Origin: Pseudoroseomonas ludipueritiae
Lineage (GTDB): Bacteria; Pseudomonadota; Alphaproteobacteria; Acetobacterales; Acetobacteraceae
Reading direction: 5' to 3'
Length of the DNA stretch: 64,000 bases
NCBI RefSeq assembly: GCF_014490445.1
Contig: NZ_JACTUZ010000001.1
Location: forward strand, 62,001-126,000
Positions 7,446 to 17,225 of this stretch are shown here, one piece after another; positions within the stretch are counted from its first letter, which is position 1; the number at the start of each line of letters is the position of its first letter. The notes under the pieces are model-generated. The model was given only the letters and a program-made list of their open reading frames with translations. It was not told the origin of the DNA and ran no database searches. The position numbers were made by a program, and so were the translations under genes.

Positions 7446-9731
7446 TTGAGACCGGGCGCCGGGGCGGATCTGTTTCCGGCGCCACATGCGCCTGAGGGCC
7501 TTGCTGAGCCAAGCTTAAAACCACGCGTGGAGACGCCGGGCACTGAATTGGCCCGGCGTGTTGCTGCTTATGACCCGCGCGCTGATGTGGCGCTGATCGA
7601 GGCAGCCTATGACTTGGCCGCCACGGCGCATGCTAGCCAGGCGCGCGAGAACGGCGACCCCTATATCACCCACCCTGTCGCGGTCGCTGGCATCCTGGCC
7701 GGCTACCGATTGGACACGGCCACCATCGCCACAGCGCTGCTGCATGACGTGGTGGAGGACACCAGCGTCTCGCTGGTGGACCTTGAGAAGAAGTTCGGCA
7801 GCGACATCGCCAAGCTGGTGGATGGCGTCACCAAGCTGACCCGGCTGGAATTGCAGTCGGAGCGGACCAAGCAGGCGGAGAACTTCCGCAAGCTGGTGCT
7901 GGCGATGAGCGAGGACATCCGCGTCCTGCTCGTGAAGCTGGCCGACCGCACGCATAACATGCGGACGCTCCATTACGTGCCGAAGCCCGAGAAGCGGGCC
8001 AAGACGGCGCGGGAGACCATGGAGATCTATGCGCCGCTGGCGCAGCGGATCGGCATGGATGCGGTCAAGACCGAGCTTCAGTCGCTCTCCTTCCGCGAGT
8101 TGCAGCCGGACGCCTACCAGACCATCACCGCCCGCCTCGCCTTCCTGCGTGGCCAGGGCGCGGACCTGATCGACGAGATCGCGGCCGACCTGCGGGCCAA
8201 GCTGGCGGAAGCAGGCGTGCCGTTGCTGGAGGTCACGGGGCGGGAAAAGTCGCCTTATTCCATCTGGCTGAAGATGCACGAGAAGAAGGTGGAGTTCGAG
8301 CAGCTCTCGGACATCATGGCCTTCCGCATCGTCACCACCGACAAGGCGAACTGCTACGCCGCCCTGGGCGCCATTCATTCCGCCTATCGCGTGGTGCCGG
8401 GGCGCTTCAAGGACTACATCTCCACCCCCAAATCCAACGGCTACCAGAGCCTGCATACCGGCGTCTCGGTGCCGGAACGGCGTAATGCCAAGATCGAGGT
8501 GCAGATCCGGACGCCGGAGATGCACGAGGTCGCCGAATATGGCGTGGCCGCCCACTGGATGTACAAGCAGGGCAGCCCGGCCGATGCGGCCACGCAGCCC
8601 GTCAAGCAGCGCCGCTACCCCTGGGTCAAGGAGCTGCTGGAACTCCTGGAGTCGGCCTCCGAGCCGCAGGAGTTCCTGGAACACACGAAGCTGGCCCTGC
8701 ACCAGGACCAGGTCTTCTGCTTCACGCCCAAGGGCGACCTGATCGCCCTGCCCCGTGGCGCCACGCCGATCGACTTCGCCTACCAGGTCCACAGCCAGGT
8801 GGGCGACACCTGCGTCGGTGCCAAGATCAATGGCCGCATCGTGCCGCTGCGGCACGTGCTGGAGAATGGCGACCAGGTCGAGATCATCACGGCGCGCGGC
8901 GGCACGCCAAACCCGGCCTGGGAACGCTTCGTCGTCACCGGCAAGGCCAAGGCGCGCATCAAGCGCTTCGCCCTGGCACGGCAGCGCAGCGAGTTTCAGG
9001 AGCAGGGCCGCAGCGCCATCGCCAAGGCTTTCCGCCAGGAGGGCCTCGACTTCAGCGAGAAGCTGGCGGAGCCGGCGCTCAAGGCCTTCAAGCAGCCAAG
9101 CTTCGAGGATCTCTGCGTCGCCGTCGGCAATGGCAATGTCTCACCGCGCGAGGTGCTGCACGCTGCCGTCCCCGAGTTGCGCGGGCCGCCCCGCCCGCAT
9201 GACCACATGCCCCTGGCCCGTGCGCGCGGCAAGCCGGGCGCCACGGTCATGCGCACCGGCAACGAGCGGCGGCGGGATACGGCCTCCGGCATCATCGGGC
9301 TGGTGCCAGGCATGGCGGTGCAATTCGCCGGCTGCTGCCACCCTGTTCCAGGCGACCGCATCCTGGGCATCGTCACCACCGGCAAGGGCGTGACGGTGCA
9401 CAAGAACGACTGCCACAGCCTGGAGGCCTTCGCGGCGACGCCCGAGCGCTTCATCGACATCGACTGGGACTACGAGGCCGGGTCTGGCGGCGCCCATCTG
9501 GCGCGGCTGCAGGTCGTCACCAGCAATGAGGACGCGGCCATCGCCGCCATGACGGTGACCATCGCCAAGCAGAACGGCAAGCTGCACAACCTGCGCTTCA
9601 CCCACCGCGCCCCGGATTTCGCCGAGGTGGTGGTGGACCTGGAGGTCTCGGACCTGCGGCACCTGTCGCAGGTGGTGGCGGCGCTGCGCACCTGCCCGGG
9701 CATCGACCAGGTGGACCGGGCCAAGAGCTGA
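7446..9731 (+). CDS. rsh: Bifunctional (p)ppGpp synthetase/hydrolase (RelA/SpoT homologue)
   Basis: 761 residues from a TTG codon preceded by GGACGGAGG at 5-base spacing. Domains in order: HD hydrolase with H100-D101 in LLHDVVEDT; synthetase domain with the [11 protein letters not shown] region and [10 protein letters not shown] domain starting [24 protein letters not shown]; a conserved Cys pair region [12 protein letters not shown]-terminal ACT domain. As the hydrolase residues are intact, it should both make and degrade the stringent-response alarmone. It follows rpoZ and precedes acpS. The first ~30 residues are poorly conserved, so a later start is possible. Confidence 0.95.
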   Translation: MRPGAGADLFPAPHAPEGLAEPSLKPRVETPGTELARRVAAYDPRADVALIEAAYDLAATAHASQARENGDPYITHPVAVAGILAGYRLDTATIATALLHDVVEDTSVSLVDLEKKFGSDIAKLVDGVTKLTRLELQSERTKQAENFRKLVLAMSEDIRVLLVKLADRTHNMRTLHYVPKPEKRAKTARETMEIYAPLAQRIGMDAVKTELQSLSFRELQPDAYQTITARLAFLRGQGADLIDEIAADLRAKLAEAGVPLLEVTGREKSPYSIWLKMHEKKVEFEQLSDIMAFRIVTTDKANCYAALGAIHSAYRVVPGRFKDYISTPKSNGYQSLHTGVSVPERRNAKIEVQIRTPEMHEVAEYGVAAHWMYKQGSPADAATQPVKQRRYPWVKELLELLESASEPQEFLEHTKLALHQDQVFCFTPKGDLIALPRGATPIDFAYQVHSQVGDTCVGAKINGRIVPLRHVLENGDQVEIITARGGTPNPAWERFVVTGKAKARIKRFALARQRSEFQEQGRSAIAKAFRQEGLDFSEKLAEPALKAFKQPSFEDLCVAVGNGNVSPREVLHAAVPELRGPPRPHDHMPLARARGKPGATVMRTGNERRRDTASGIIGLVPGMAVQFAGCCHPVPGDRILGIVTTGKGVTVHKNDCHSLEAFAATPERFIDIDWDYEAGSGGAHLARLQVVTSNEDAAIAAMTVTIAKQNGKLHNLRFTHRAPDFAEVVVDLEVSDLRHLSQVVAALRTCPGIDQVDRAKS

Positions 9732-9747
9732 GGCTAATCCCTGCGTC

Positions 9748-10158
9748 ATGATCATCGGCCTCGGCAACGACATCGTGGATATCCGCCGCATCGAGCAGAC
9801 GCTGGCGCGCCATGGAGACCGCTTTATCGAGCGTGTCTTCACGCCCCTGGAGCGGCGCAAGGCGGAAAGCCGGACGGAGAAGCTGCGCGCCGCGACCTAT
9901 GCCAAGCGCTTCGCTGCTAAGGAGGCAGCCTCCAAGGCCCTCGGCACCGGCTTCCGGCAGGGCGTCTTCTGGAAGGATCTGGGGGTGGTGAACCTTTCCT
10001 CCGGCCAGCCATCGCTGCGGCTGACCGGCGGTGCCGCCGCCCGGCTGGATGCCATTACCCCCGCGGGATACGGCGCTCAGATCAGCCTGACCATGACGGA
10101 TGAATACCCCTATGCGCAGGCGGTGGTCATCATCGCCGCGGTGAAGCTGGCGCTCTAG
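9748..10158 (+). CDS. acpS: Holo-[acyl-carrier-protein] synthase
   Basis: 136 residues, normal size. It transfers 4-phosphopantetheine from CoA to apo-ACP. Motifs seen: [13 protein letters not shown] with the Mg-binding Asp, [10 protein letters not shown], and [17 protein letters not shown] with the second catalytic Glu. It begins 16 bases after rsh and ends overlapping the convergent yraN stop by 4 bases. In many alphaproteobacteria acpS is followed by lepB-rnc-era; here those genes start 7 kb further on. Confidence 0.96.
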   Translation: MIIGLGNDIVDIRRIEQTLARHGDRFIERVFTPLERRKAESRTEKLRAATYAKRFAAKEAASKALGTGFRQGVFWKDLGVVNLSSGQPSLRLTGGAAARLDAITPAGYGAQISLTMTDEYPYAQAVVIIAAVKLAL

Positions 10159-10538
10159 TCGCCCAGGCGGAATGCGTCGGCGATCCGGCGCATCCGCCCC
10201 TCCCCGTCCAGCAGCAGCACATCGAAGCGGATGCCGACCTCGCCGTGGCCGGGATGCGACGCCAGCCAGACCTCGGCCGCGCGCAACAGCCGTGCCCGCT
10301 GCCGGGGCCCCAGGGCATGGGCGGCCTCCGTCAGGCTCGGGCGCGCCTTGACCTCGATGAAGGCCAGCAGCCCTTCCCGCTCCGCTACCACATCGATCTC
10401 ACCGGCAGCGGTGCGGGCACGGCTATCCAACACCCTCCAGCCCTCCTCAGCCAGCCGCGCGGCGACCCGCGCCTCGGCGGAGCGCCCGCGTGCCTCGGCG
10501 GCGGCGCGCAGATCGGATCGGGAAGGATGCGCTGGCAT
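10155..10538 (-). CDS. YraN family (UPF0102) endonuclease-fold protein
   Basis: 127 residues from the ATG at 10536-10538 ([10 protein letters not shown]). Shows the family pattern [36 protein letters not shown], then FIEVKARPS, the spaced Asp/Glu-Lys residues of a restriction-endonuclease-like fold. Function is not established; family members are thought to act on DNA. In many genomes yraN is next to a methyltransferase (rsmI) or penicillin-binding protein activator, not seen here. An upstream GTG would add 12 unconserved residues. Confidence 0.88.
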   Translation of the reverse strand: MPAHPSRSDLRAAAEARGRSAEARVAARLAEEGWRVLDSRARTAAGEIDVVAEREGLLAFIEVKARPSLTEAAHALGPRQRARLLRAAEVWLASHPGHGEVGIRFDVLLLDGEGRMRRIADAFRLGD

Positions 10539-10615
10539 GGCCGTGATGTTCCCGCCCCCGTGTCTGCACCGCAAGCGGCTGGCCCTTCAGCGCCGGGCAT
10601 CCTAAACCGGAAAAT

Positions 10616-13042
10616 ATGCAACGACGCTCCCGCTGGCTCCGTCGGTTCTTCCTGCGCGGGCTTCTCACTGTGCTCGTGCTGCTTGCCGTGGCGGGGGGCG
10701 GGCTGGCAGCGGCCCTCTGGTTCACCCTGCCGCCTGCCCAGGGCCGCTACGCCCTGCGCGGCCTTTCCGGTCCAGTGGAAATCGTGCAGGACGAGCACGG
10801 CATCCCCCGCGTCACGGCCCTTAATGAACAGGACGCCGCGCAGGCCCTCGGCTGGCTGCACGCGCGAGACCGCATGTTCCAGATGGAGGCCATGCGGCGT
10901 GGCGCGGCTGGCCGGCTGGCGGAGTTGGCAGGCCCTGCTGCGCTACGGATGGACCGGTTCAGCCGCACTCTCGGCCTGGCACAAAGCGCCCGGGCTGATT
11001 ACGCGGCGCTGCCGGAAGCGACCCGGGCCATGCTGGATGCTTACGCCCGGGGCGTGAATGCCTGGCTGGAGGCACGCGGCCGCTTCGCGGCACCAGAATT
11101 TATCGCCCTCGGGGCGCCGGAAGCCTGGGAGCCCTGGCAAAGCCTGCTTTGGGCCAAGGTCATGGGGCTATGGCTCTCCGGCAACTGGCGGCTGGAGCTG
11201 GACCGGGCTCGCCTGGCCGGCATCTTGCCGCCGGAACGGCTGGCGGAACTTTGGCCTTCCGACGACAGCACAGGCCGCGCCGATCTCGCGGGCCTGCCAT
11301 CGCTAGAGCGCCTGGACCGGCTGGCGGCGGCAGTGCCGGAATTTCCACGCGACGCGCCACTGCCTTCCAGCGCCTCCAACGCCTGGGCGGTGTCGGCAGC
11401 ACGCTCGGCCACCGGCAGGCCCCTGCTAGCCTCGGACCCACATCTGGGCTTTCAGGCGCCGATCCTGTGGTACCTGGCGCGCATCGAGATCGCGGCGGCG
11501 CCGGGGCAGCCAGCCCGGTTCCTGGCGGGCGCCACTTCGCCAGGGGTGCCCTTCATGGTGATCGGGCGCAGCGCGGCGCTCGCCTGGGGCTTCACCACCA
11601 CCCATTCCGATACACAGGATGTGTTCATTGATCGCCTCGCCGGCGCCGATGGCTACGAGACGCCTGAGGGCCCTCGCCCCTTCACGGTGCGGGAGGAGAC
11701 CATCCGGGTACGGGGTCATGAGCCTGAGGTGCTGCGTGTGCGGGAAACCCGGCACGGCCCCGTTGTCAGCGACCTCGATGGCACCAGCTCTCCCGAAGGA
11801 AGCAGCGTGCTGGCGGTGCAGATGGCCAATCTCGCTCCTCGTGACACCGCGGCTGCCGGCCTGCACGCTCTGAACAATGCCACGACGCTGGCGCAGGCTC
11901 GTGCCGCCGCCGCCCTGATCACCGCTCCGGCGCAGAACCTGATGGTCGCAGCCGCCGATGGGGGTATCGGCATGTTCCTGACGGGCCGCACGCCGGCCCG
12001 CCGGGCTGGCGACGGCACCATGCCGGCTCCGGGCTGGGATGATAGCCACGACTGGACCGGCTGGGTGCCCTTCGAGGACATGGCGCATGCCGAGAACCCG
12101 GCCAGCGGCATTCTGGTCAACGCCAATAACAGGGTGCAAGCGGCGGGCAAGGAGCCCTATCTCGGCCGCGACTGGTATGGTGACTGGCGCTTCCGCCGCA
12201 TCCACGCCCTCTTGGCGCAGCGGCACCTACAGGCGCCGCAGGACCTTGCGGCGATGCAGCGCGACGAGGTCAGCCTTTTCGCGCGGGAAATGTTACCAGT
12301 GCTGCGCGCCATCCCCCGCCCCGCCGGCCCTGCCGGCGCGGCACGCGACCTCCTCCTTGGGTGGGACGGGCAGATGCGTGCCGCTGCACCGCAGCCACTG
12401 ATCTTCAACGCCTGGTGGCCGCTGGCAGCCCGGGCGGCGCTGAGCATGGGTGGCGTGCCTGCCGGTGCCTGGCCGCCGACGCCCGAGTTCCTGCGGTTCG
12501 TGCTGAACCCCGACATGCGCGGTGCCCATTGGTGCCGCCCGTCCGGGGAGGCCGCGGCGCCCGATGCCCCGGCTGGGGCGGCCGCCAGCGATGCCTGTGC
12601 CGCATTGGTGTCCGAGGCGCTGGAACGTGCCACGGCCCAGCTGGCGGAGCGATTTGGCCCTGATCCCGCAGCCTGGCGCTGGGACATGGCGCACCGGGCG
12701 CGGTTCGAGCACCCGCTGCTGCGCTTCCTGCCTGTCCTGAGGGACTGGACGCGGATCGAGGCGCCCACCGGAGGCGACGGCGAGACCGTCAACCGGGGCG
12801 GCATGGCCGGTGGCGGCTTCGCGCATGTGCATGGGCCGGGCCTCCGCGCGGTCTTCGACCTTTCGGTGCCTGAGGGCGCGGCAGCCGTGATCGGCACCGG
12901 GCAGTCCGGCCACCCGCTCTCGCGCTATTGGGCAGACCAGACGCCGATTTGGGCCGGGCATGCGCCGGATGGCGCCCTGCTGCTGCCGCTGGGGCCTGTG
13001 CCGGGGCAGAGTGGCGGCGTCCTGCGCCTGGAACCGGGCTGA
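10616..13042 (+). CDS. Penicillin acylase family protein (Ntn hydrolase)
   Basis: 808 residues. A basic start (MQRRSRWLRRFF) and a hydrophobic stretch at about 18-38 look like a signal peptide or anchor, so the enzyme is probably periplasmic. The alpha region has DEHGIPRVTA and ALGWLHARDRMFQMEA. The autocatalytic cut should fall before Ser254 in the ASNAWAV motif, which becomes the N-terminal nucleophile of the beta chain; ASDPHL and the FTTTHSDTQDVFI segment follow. Family members hydrolyse amide bonds in penicillins, acyl-homoserine lactones or cyclic imides. The natural substrate cannot be told from sequence. It is divergent from yraN (77 bases between starts). Confidence 0.9.
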   Translation: MQRRSRWLRRFFLRGLLTVLVLLAVAGGGLAAALWFTLPPAQGRYALRGLSGPVEIVQDEHGIPRVTALNEQDAAQALGWLHARDRMFQMEAMRRGAAGRLAELAGPAALRMDRFSRTLGLAQSARADYAALPEATRAMLDAYARGVNAWLEARGRFAAPEFIALGAPEAWEPWQSLLWAKVMGLWLSGNWRLELDRARLAGILPPERLAELWPSDDSTGRADLAGLPSLERLDRLAAAVPEFPRDAPLPSSASNAWAVSAARSATGRPLLASDPHLGFQAPILWYLARIEIAAAPGQPARFLAGATSPGVPFMVIGRSAALAWGFTTTHSDTQDVFIDRLAGADGYETPEGPRPFTVREETIRVRGHEPEVLRVRETRHGPVVSDLDGTSSPEGSSVLAVQMANLAPRDTAAAGLHALNNATTLAQARAAAALITAPAQNLMVAAADGGIGMFLTGRTPARRAGDGTMPAPGWDDSHDWTGWVPFEDMAHAENPASGILVNANNRVQAAGKEPYLGRDWYGDWRFRRIHALLAQRHLQAPQDLAAMQRDEVSLFAREMLPVLRAIPRPAGPAGAARDLLLGWDGQMRAAAPQPLIFNAWWPLAARAALSMGGVPAGAWPPTPEFLRFVLNPDMRGAHWCRPSGEAAAPDAPAGAAASDACAALVSEALERATAQLAERFGPDPAAWRWDMAHRARFEHPLLRFLPVLRDWTRIEAPTGGDGETVNRGGMAGGGFAHVHGPGLRAVFDLSVPEGAAAVIGTGQSGHPLSRYWADQTPIWAGHAPDGALLLPLGPVPGQSGGVLRLEPG

Positions 13043-13097
13043 GGAGCGCCTTCTTCGCATCTCCGCTGTTGCTTCGGCGGCGCTGGCCGGGGAGAGT

Positions 13098-13859
13098 ATG
13101 TCGGTAGAAAACATGCTCCACCGCACCACGCGCCGCCCGCAATTCTTCTACACCACCGCCCCGATGCCCTGCCCCTATCTGGCAGGCCGGACGGAGCGGA
13201 AGGTCGTGACCGAACTGACCGGCGCGGAATCCGAGGCGCTGCATGACCGCCTCTCGCGTGCCGGCTTCCGGCGCAGCCACAACATCGCCTATTCGCCGGT
13301 CTGCCCCGGCTGCCAGGCCTGCATCCCCATCCGCATCGCCTGCGACCGCTTCCAGCCCGACCGTACCCAGCGGCGCGTGGCGCGCGACAATGCCGACCTG
13401 ACGGCGCAGGAAACCACCGCCCGCGCCACGGCCGAGCAGTTCACCCTGTTCCAGCGCTACCAGCAGGCCCGCCACAACGATGGCGACATGGCCTCGATGG
13501 GCTTCTACGACTACCGCGCCATGATCGAGGACACGCCCATCACCACGCATGTGGTGGAGTTCCGCGAACCGGATGGCCGCCTTGTCGCCGCTTGCCTGAC
13601 GGACCGGCTGAGCGACGGTCTTTCCGCCGTCTATTCCTTCTACGACCCCGGGATAGAGCGCCGCTCCCTCGGCACCTACGCCGTGCTGTGGCTGGTGCAG
13701 CGGGCCATGCAGTTGGACCTGCCCTTCGTCTATCTCGGCTATTGGGTGCCGCAGAGCCGCAAGATGGCCTACAAGGCCCGCTTCCGCCCCAGCGAGATCC
13801 TGACTGGCGGGCATTGGCGGGAATTGCTGGCCACCGACATCGTTCAGCCGGGCGAATAA
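13098..13859 (+). CDS. bpt: Aspartate/glutamate leucyltransferase (arginyltransferase family, N-end rule)
   Basis: 253 residues from ATG 13098, with GGGGAGAG 5 bases upstream; an in-frame ATG inside the previous gene is rejected because only sequence from MSVENML onward looks conserved. Bpt transfers Leu from leucyl-tRNA to N-terminal Asp or Glu of proteins, marking them for ClpS/ClpAP. Seen: CPYLAGRTERKVVTEL, the Cys motif CPGCQACIPIRI, and SDGLSAVYSFYDP followed by YLGYWV near the C-terminus, all as in the family. Length is normal. Its 3' end overlaps the convergent epmA by 16 bases. Confidence 0.92.
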   Translation: MSVENMLHRTTRRPQFFYTTAPMPCPYLAGRTERKVVTELTGAESEALHDRLSRAGFRRSHNIAYSPVCPGCQACIPIRIACDRFQPDRTQRRVARDNADLTAQETTARATAEQFTLFQRYQQARHNDGDMASMGFYDYRAMIEDTPITTHVVEFREPDGRLVAACLTDRLSDGLSAVYSFYDPGIERRSLGTYAVLWLVQRAMQLDLPFVYLGYWVPQSRKMAYKARFRPSEILTGGHWRELLATDIVQPGE

Positions 13860-14905
13860 GGCCAGCGCCCGAGCCAGAGCGTATCCTCGATGCTCTCGGC
13901 GCCCGCTGCCAGCATGGCTAGGCGATCAAAGCCCAGAGCGATCCCGGCCGTGGCCGGCATGCCGTGGCGAAGGGCCGCCAGAAAATCCTCATCCACCGGC
14001 CATCCTTCGCCGTAAAGGCGGTGGCGTTCCTCGACATCCCGGGCGAAGCGGCCGGCCTGCTCGGTGGCATCGGTCAGTTCATCGAAGGCATTGGCCAGCT
14101 CGATGCCGGCGGCGAAAAGCTCGAAGCGCAGCGCGGCGCGTGGGTCCGCAGGGTCGCGCCTTGCCAGAGCTGCCTGGGGCGCTGGCCAATGGGTTAGAAA
14201 GGTAGCCCGATCCCGCCCCAGTTGCGGCTCGATGCGCTCCAGCAGCAGGCGGAAGAACAGGTCTTCCCATCCTTCGTTCTCGCGTGGCGGCACGCCGGCA
14301 TGGGCTGCGGCTTCGCGCAACGCGGTCGCGTCACCCTCGCCCGCGCCATCCAGCGTACCCAGGATGTCCAGGCCGCCGCAGTGGCGGCGAAAGGCCTCGG
14401 CGACCGTCAGGCGCTCGAAAGGCAGCGACAGGTCGGTACGGATGCCGCGATGCATTACCTCGGGTGGCAGCATGGTGCGGAGATAGGCCTCCGTTTCATC
14501 CATCAGGGCCCCCAGCGAGGCCGCCGGGCGGTACCACTCCAGCATGGTGAATTCCGGGCTGTGCCGGGCGGAGACCTCGCCATTGCGCCAGACGCGCGCG
14601 ATCTCGAAGACCGGCCCCGCGCCAGCCACCAGCAACCGCTTGATGGCCAGCTCTGGCGAGGTGCGGAGCCAGAGCGTTTCCTCTCCCTCGCCCAGGATGG
14701 GTCGGAAGGTGGTCCGGAAGGCCGCCAGATGGACTTCCATGCCCGGTGCCGGCACCAGGGCTGGGGTCTCGACCTCGGTATAGCCGCGCTCGGTGAAGAA
14801 GGCGCGGGTCCGCTTCAGCAGGTCGGCACGCCGCCGCAGGGCTGGCATGCGGGCGGACAAGCGGTGCGGGTGCCAGTCCGGCAGGGAGGAGATAGGATCA
14901 GGCAT
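13844..14905 (-). CDS. epmA: EF-P lysine lysylation enzyme EpmA (lysyl-tRNA synthetase-like)
   Basis: 353 residues from ATG at 14903-14905 (MPDPISSLPDW). A class II aminoacyl-tRNA-synthetase catalytic domain without the anticodon-binding domain: RADLLKRTRAFFTERGYTEVETP (motif 1), VFEIARVWRNGE then HSPEFTMLEWY (motif 2), and GIALGFDRLAML (motif 3). EpmA attaches (R)-beta-lysine to a lysine of elongation factor P. The reading frame continues about 100 codons upstream, but that part lies over the start of divergent epmB and is not conserved. Only 37 bases separate the two start codons, so they probably share a control region. efp is not in the window. Confidence 0.9.
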   Translation of the reverse strand: MPDPISSLPDWHPHRLSARMPALRRRADLLKRTRAFFTERGYTEVETPALVPAPGMEVHLAAFRTTFRPILGEGEETLWLRTSPELAIKRLLVAGAGPVFEIARVWRNGEVSARHSPEFTMLEWYRPAASLGALMDETEAYLRTMLPPEVMHRGIRTDLSLPFERLTVAEAFRRHCGGLDILGTLDGAGEGDATALREAAAHAGVPPRENEGWEDLFFRLLLERIEPQLGRDRATFLTHWPAPQAALARRDPADPRAALRFELFAAGIELANAFDELTDATEQAGRFARDVEERHRLYGEGWPVDEDFLAALRHGMPATAGIALGFDRLAMLAAGAESIEDTLWLGRWPYSPG

Positions 14906-14942
14906 TGCGGCGACGGGGCTTCCAGGCGTAAGGCCGCCGACC

Positions 14943-16004
14943 ATGCCCGACGGTGTTCCCGATTTGAAGCCGCGCACGCTGCGCGACCCCGCTGCCCTGG
15001 TGGAAGCAGGACTGGCACCGCCCGAGGCGGCCCCTGGGCTCCAGCGCGTGGCGGAGCATTTCGCCATGGCGATTACCCCCGCCGTGCAGGCCTTGATCGA
15101 CCGGGCCGATCCATCCGACCCTATCGCCCGCCAGTATGTGCCCGATGTGGCGGAACTGGTGACGCTGCCGGATGAGCGCAGCGACCCGACCAGCGACGCA
15201 CCCTTCACGCCCGTGAAGGGCGTGGTGCACCGCTATCCCGACCGCGCGCTGCTGAAGCCCCTGCTCGCCTGCCCCGTCTATTGCCGCTTCTGCTTCCGGC
15301 GGGAGGTTGTGGGGCCCGATGGCGGCCTGTTGAGCGAGGCGGAGCTGGATGCCGCCATCGACTGGTTCGCGGCGACCCCCCAGGTGCGGGAGGCCATCCT
15401 GACCGGGGGGGACCCGCTGATGCTTTCGGCGCGCCGGCTGGGCCATATCGTCCGCCGCCTTTCGGCCATTCCGCACCTGGACATCATCCGCATCCATTCC
15501 CGCGTTCCCGTGGCAGCACCTGAGCGTGTCGATGAGAGGCTTTCCGATGCTTTATCAACGCACAAGGCGATGTTCCTCTGTGTTCACGCAAATCATGCGA
15601 GGGAGTTCTCGCCCATGGCACGGGAGGCCCTGCGGCGGCTGCGGAACGCCGGTGCCACCTTGCTGGGGCAGAGCGTACTGCTCCGGGGCGTGAATGACTC
15701 GGCCGAGGCACTTGAGGGCCTATTCCGCGCCATGCTGGCCGCGCAGGTGAAGCCCTACTACCTCCACCAGTTGGACCGTGCCCCCGGGACAGCTCGCTTC
15801 GAGGTTCCCATATCCGAGGGTCGTTCACTGCTGCGCCAGTTACGGGGTCGCCTCTCTGGCCTGGCATGGCCGACTTATGTGCTGGACCTGCCGAACGGCG
15901 CCGGCAAGGCACCTCTAGGGCCAGACTTCACCCAGGCCGAGTCGGACGGCTGGACCGTGGAAGGGCCGCTTGATCGGCATGGCCATCCTTATCCCGACCG
16001 GTGA
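14943..16004 (+). CDS. epmB: EF-P beta-lysylation protein EpmB (radical SAM, lysine 2,3-aminomutase family)
   Basis: 353 residues from ATG 14943 (MPDGVPDLKP). Contains the radical-SAM cluster motif CPVYCRFCFRREV (CxxxCxxC), LTGGDPLM and HSRVPV, the KamA-family order. The shorter length relative to catabolic lysine aminomutases (about 415 residues) fits EpmB, which makes (R)-beta-lysine for EpmA. Divergent from epmA. An upstream in-frame start in the epmA 5' region is rejected for lack of conservation. Confidence 0.9.
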   Translation: MPDGVPDLKPRTLRDPAALVEAGLAPPEAAPGLQRVAEHFAMAITPAVQALIDRADPSDPIARQYVPDVAELVTLPDERSDPTSDAPFTPVKGVVHRYPDRALLKPLLACPVYCRFCFRREVVGPDGGLLSEAELDAAIDWFAATPQVREAILTGGDPLMLSARRLGHIVRRLSAIPHLDIIRIHSRVPVAAPERVDERLSDALSTHKAMFLCVHANHAREFSPMAREALRRLRNAGATLLGQSVLLRGVNDSAEALEGLFRAMLAAQVKPYYLHQLDRAPGTARFEVPISEGRSLLRQLRGRLSGLAWPTYVLDLPNGAGKAPLGPDFTQAESDGWTVEGPLDRHGHPYPDR

Positions 16005-16106
16005 TCAGAACTCAGGATCATCCTGTAAATTTTTGCTATTAAACTAATTCCGTCGCCGGCGTTTCCGCAGCTTTCCTTAGGCTGCCGATGGATTAGGCTC
16101 TCTGGC

Positions 16107-17132
16107 ATGGCGCTCTCCCTTTCCATCCTCGACCAATCGACCATTGCTTCCGGCCGGCACGCTGGAGACGCGGTGCAGGAAACCTTGGAACTGGCGCGGC
16201 TGGCTGACCGCCTGGGCTACGCCCGCTATTGGCTGGCCGAGCACCACAACAGTTCCAGCCACGCCGGAACGGCGCCGGAGGTGCTGATCGCCGCCATTGC
16301 CGCCACCACCACGCGCATCCGCGTCGGTTCGGCCGGCGTGATGCTGCCGCATTATTCCAGCCTCAAGGTAGCCGAGCAGTTCCGGATGCTGGAAGCCATC
16401 GCACCGGGGCGCATAGACCTGGGTGTCGGCCGCGCGCCGGGGAGCGACGGCCGCACAGCCTATGCCCTGAACCCCGCCGCTGCTCAGGCCGCCGACCAGT
16501 TTCCCCAGCAGGTTCAGGAACTGCTCGGCTGGACTGGCGAAGGGCTGCCGCTGGATCACCCGTTCCGAACCATCCGCGCACAGCCTGAAGTGCCGACGGC
16601 GCCGCAGGTCTGGGTCCTCGGCAGCTCGGATTACGGGGCGCAACTGGCGGCGCATCTCGGGCTGCCCTACTGCTTCGCCTACTTCATCACCGATGGCAGA
16701 GGTGCATCCGAAGCCATTGAACTTTATCGACAGAACTTCCGGCCGACACCGGGCCGGCTGAAAGAACCCCATGCTGCCATCGGCGTCTTCGCGCTCTGCG
16801 CCGATACGGAAGCGGAAGCCCGCCGTCTGTACCGCTCGCGCGAGTTATGGCGCCTGTCACGGGACCGCGGCATTTTCCCACCATTGCCCAGTGTCGATGA
16901 AGCGGAAGCCTATCCCTACTCGCCAGCCGAGCAGGCGCATCTGGATCGGCTGCGGCCCCGCGCCATCATCGGCACGGCCGAGCAGGTGCGGGCACGGCTG
17001 GAGGCTCTGGCCTCGGAACTAGGGGTGCAGGAGGTCGCGGTGCTGACGCCGATGCACGACAAGCAGGCGCGGCAGAGGTCATTCCGGCTTCTGGCGGAAG
17101 CCTTTGGCTTAGTGGGCGAGGCCGTTTCTTGA
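16107..17132 (+). CDS. LLM-class flavin-dependent oxidoreductase
   Basis: 341 residues, bacterial-luciferase-like TIM barrel that uses reduced flavin (FMNH2 or F420). Seen: LARLADRLGYARYWLAEHHN, RIRVGSAGVMLPHYSSLKVAEQFRMLEA in part, GRIDLGVGRAPGS and VWVLGSSDYGAQLAA. It resembles the MsnO8/YhbW-type family of unknown substrate. It stands alone after epmB, with about 100 bases of comparatively A/T-rich intergenic sequence (16005-16106) in front that could hold its promoter. Substrate unknown. Confidence 0.88.
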   Translation: MALSLSILDQSTIASGRHAGDAVQETLELARLADRLGYARYWLAEHHNSSSHAGTAPEVLIAAIAATTTRIRVGSAGVMLPHYSSLKVAEQFRMLEAIAPGRIDLGVGRAPGSDGRTAYALNPAAAQAADQFPQQVQELLGWTGEGLPLDHPFRTIRAQPEVPTAPQVWVLGSSDYGAQLAAHLGLPYCFAYFITDGRGASEAIELYRQNFRPTPGRLKEPHAAIGVFALCADTEAEARRLYRSRELWRLSRDRGIFPPLPSVDEAEAYPYSPAEQAHLDRLRPRAIIGTAEQVRARLEALASELGVQEVAVLTPMHDKQARQRSFRLLAEAFGLVGEAVS

Positions 17133-17225
17133 CAGCCGGGCCTGCCGCACGCTCTACCCCCTTGCACATCGTGGTCGCGGCGGCTGGCGCGGCGTACCGA
17201 AGCGGGGCCTCGCGCTATCCCTGAC

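Noticed and set aside
12960-13097. Extended start for the Bpt gene inside the penicillin acylase gene
   Set aside because: The added residues are not family-like, and ATG 13098 has a good ribosome binding site.
14906-15208. A 101-residue N-terminal extension of EpmA
   Set aside because: It overlaps the start of divergent epmB, which has strong radical-SAM motifs, and EpmA homologues begin near ATG 14905.
16015-16060. Small palindrome and T run after epmB considered as a terminator
   Set aside because: The stem (AGGAT/ATCCT around one base) is too short and has no loop space.
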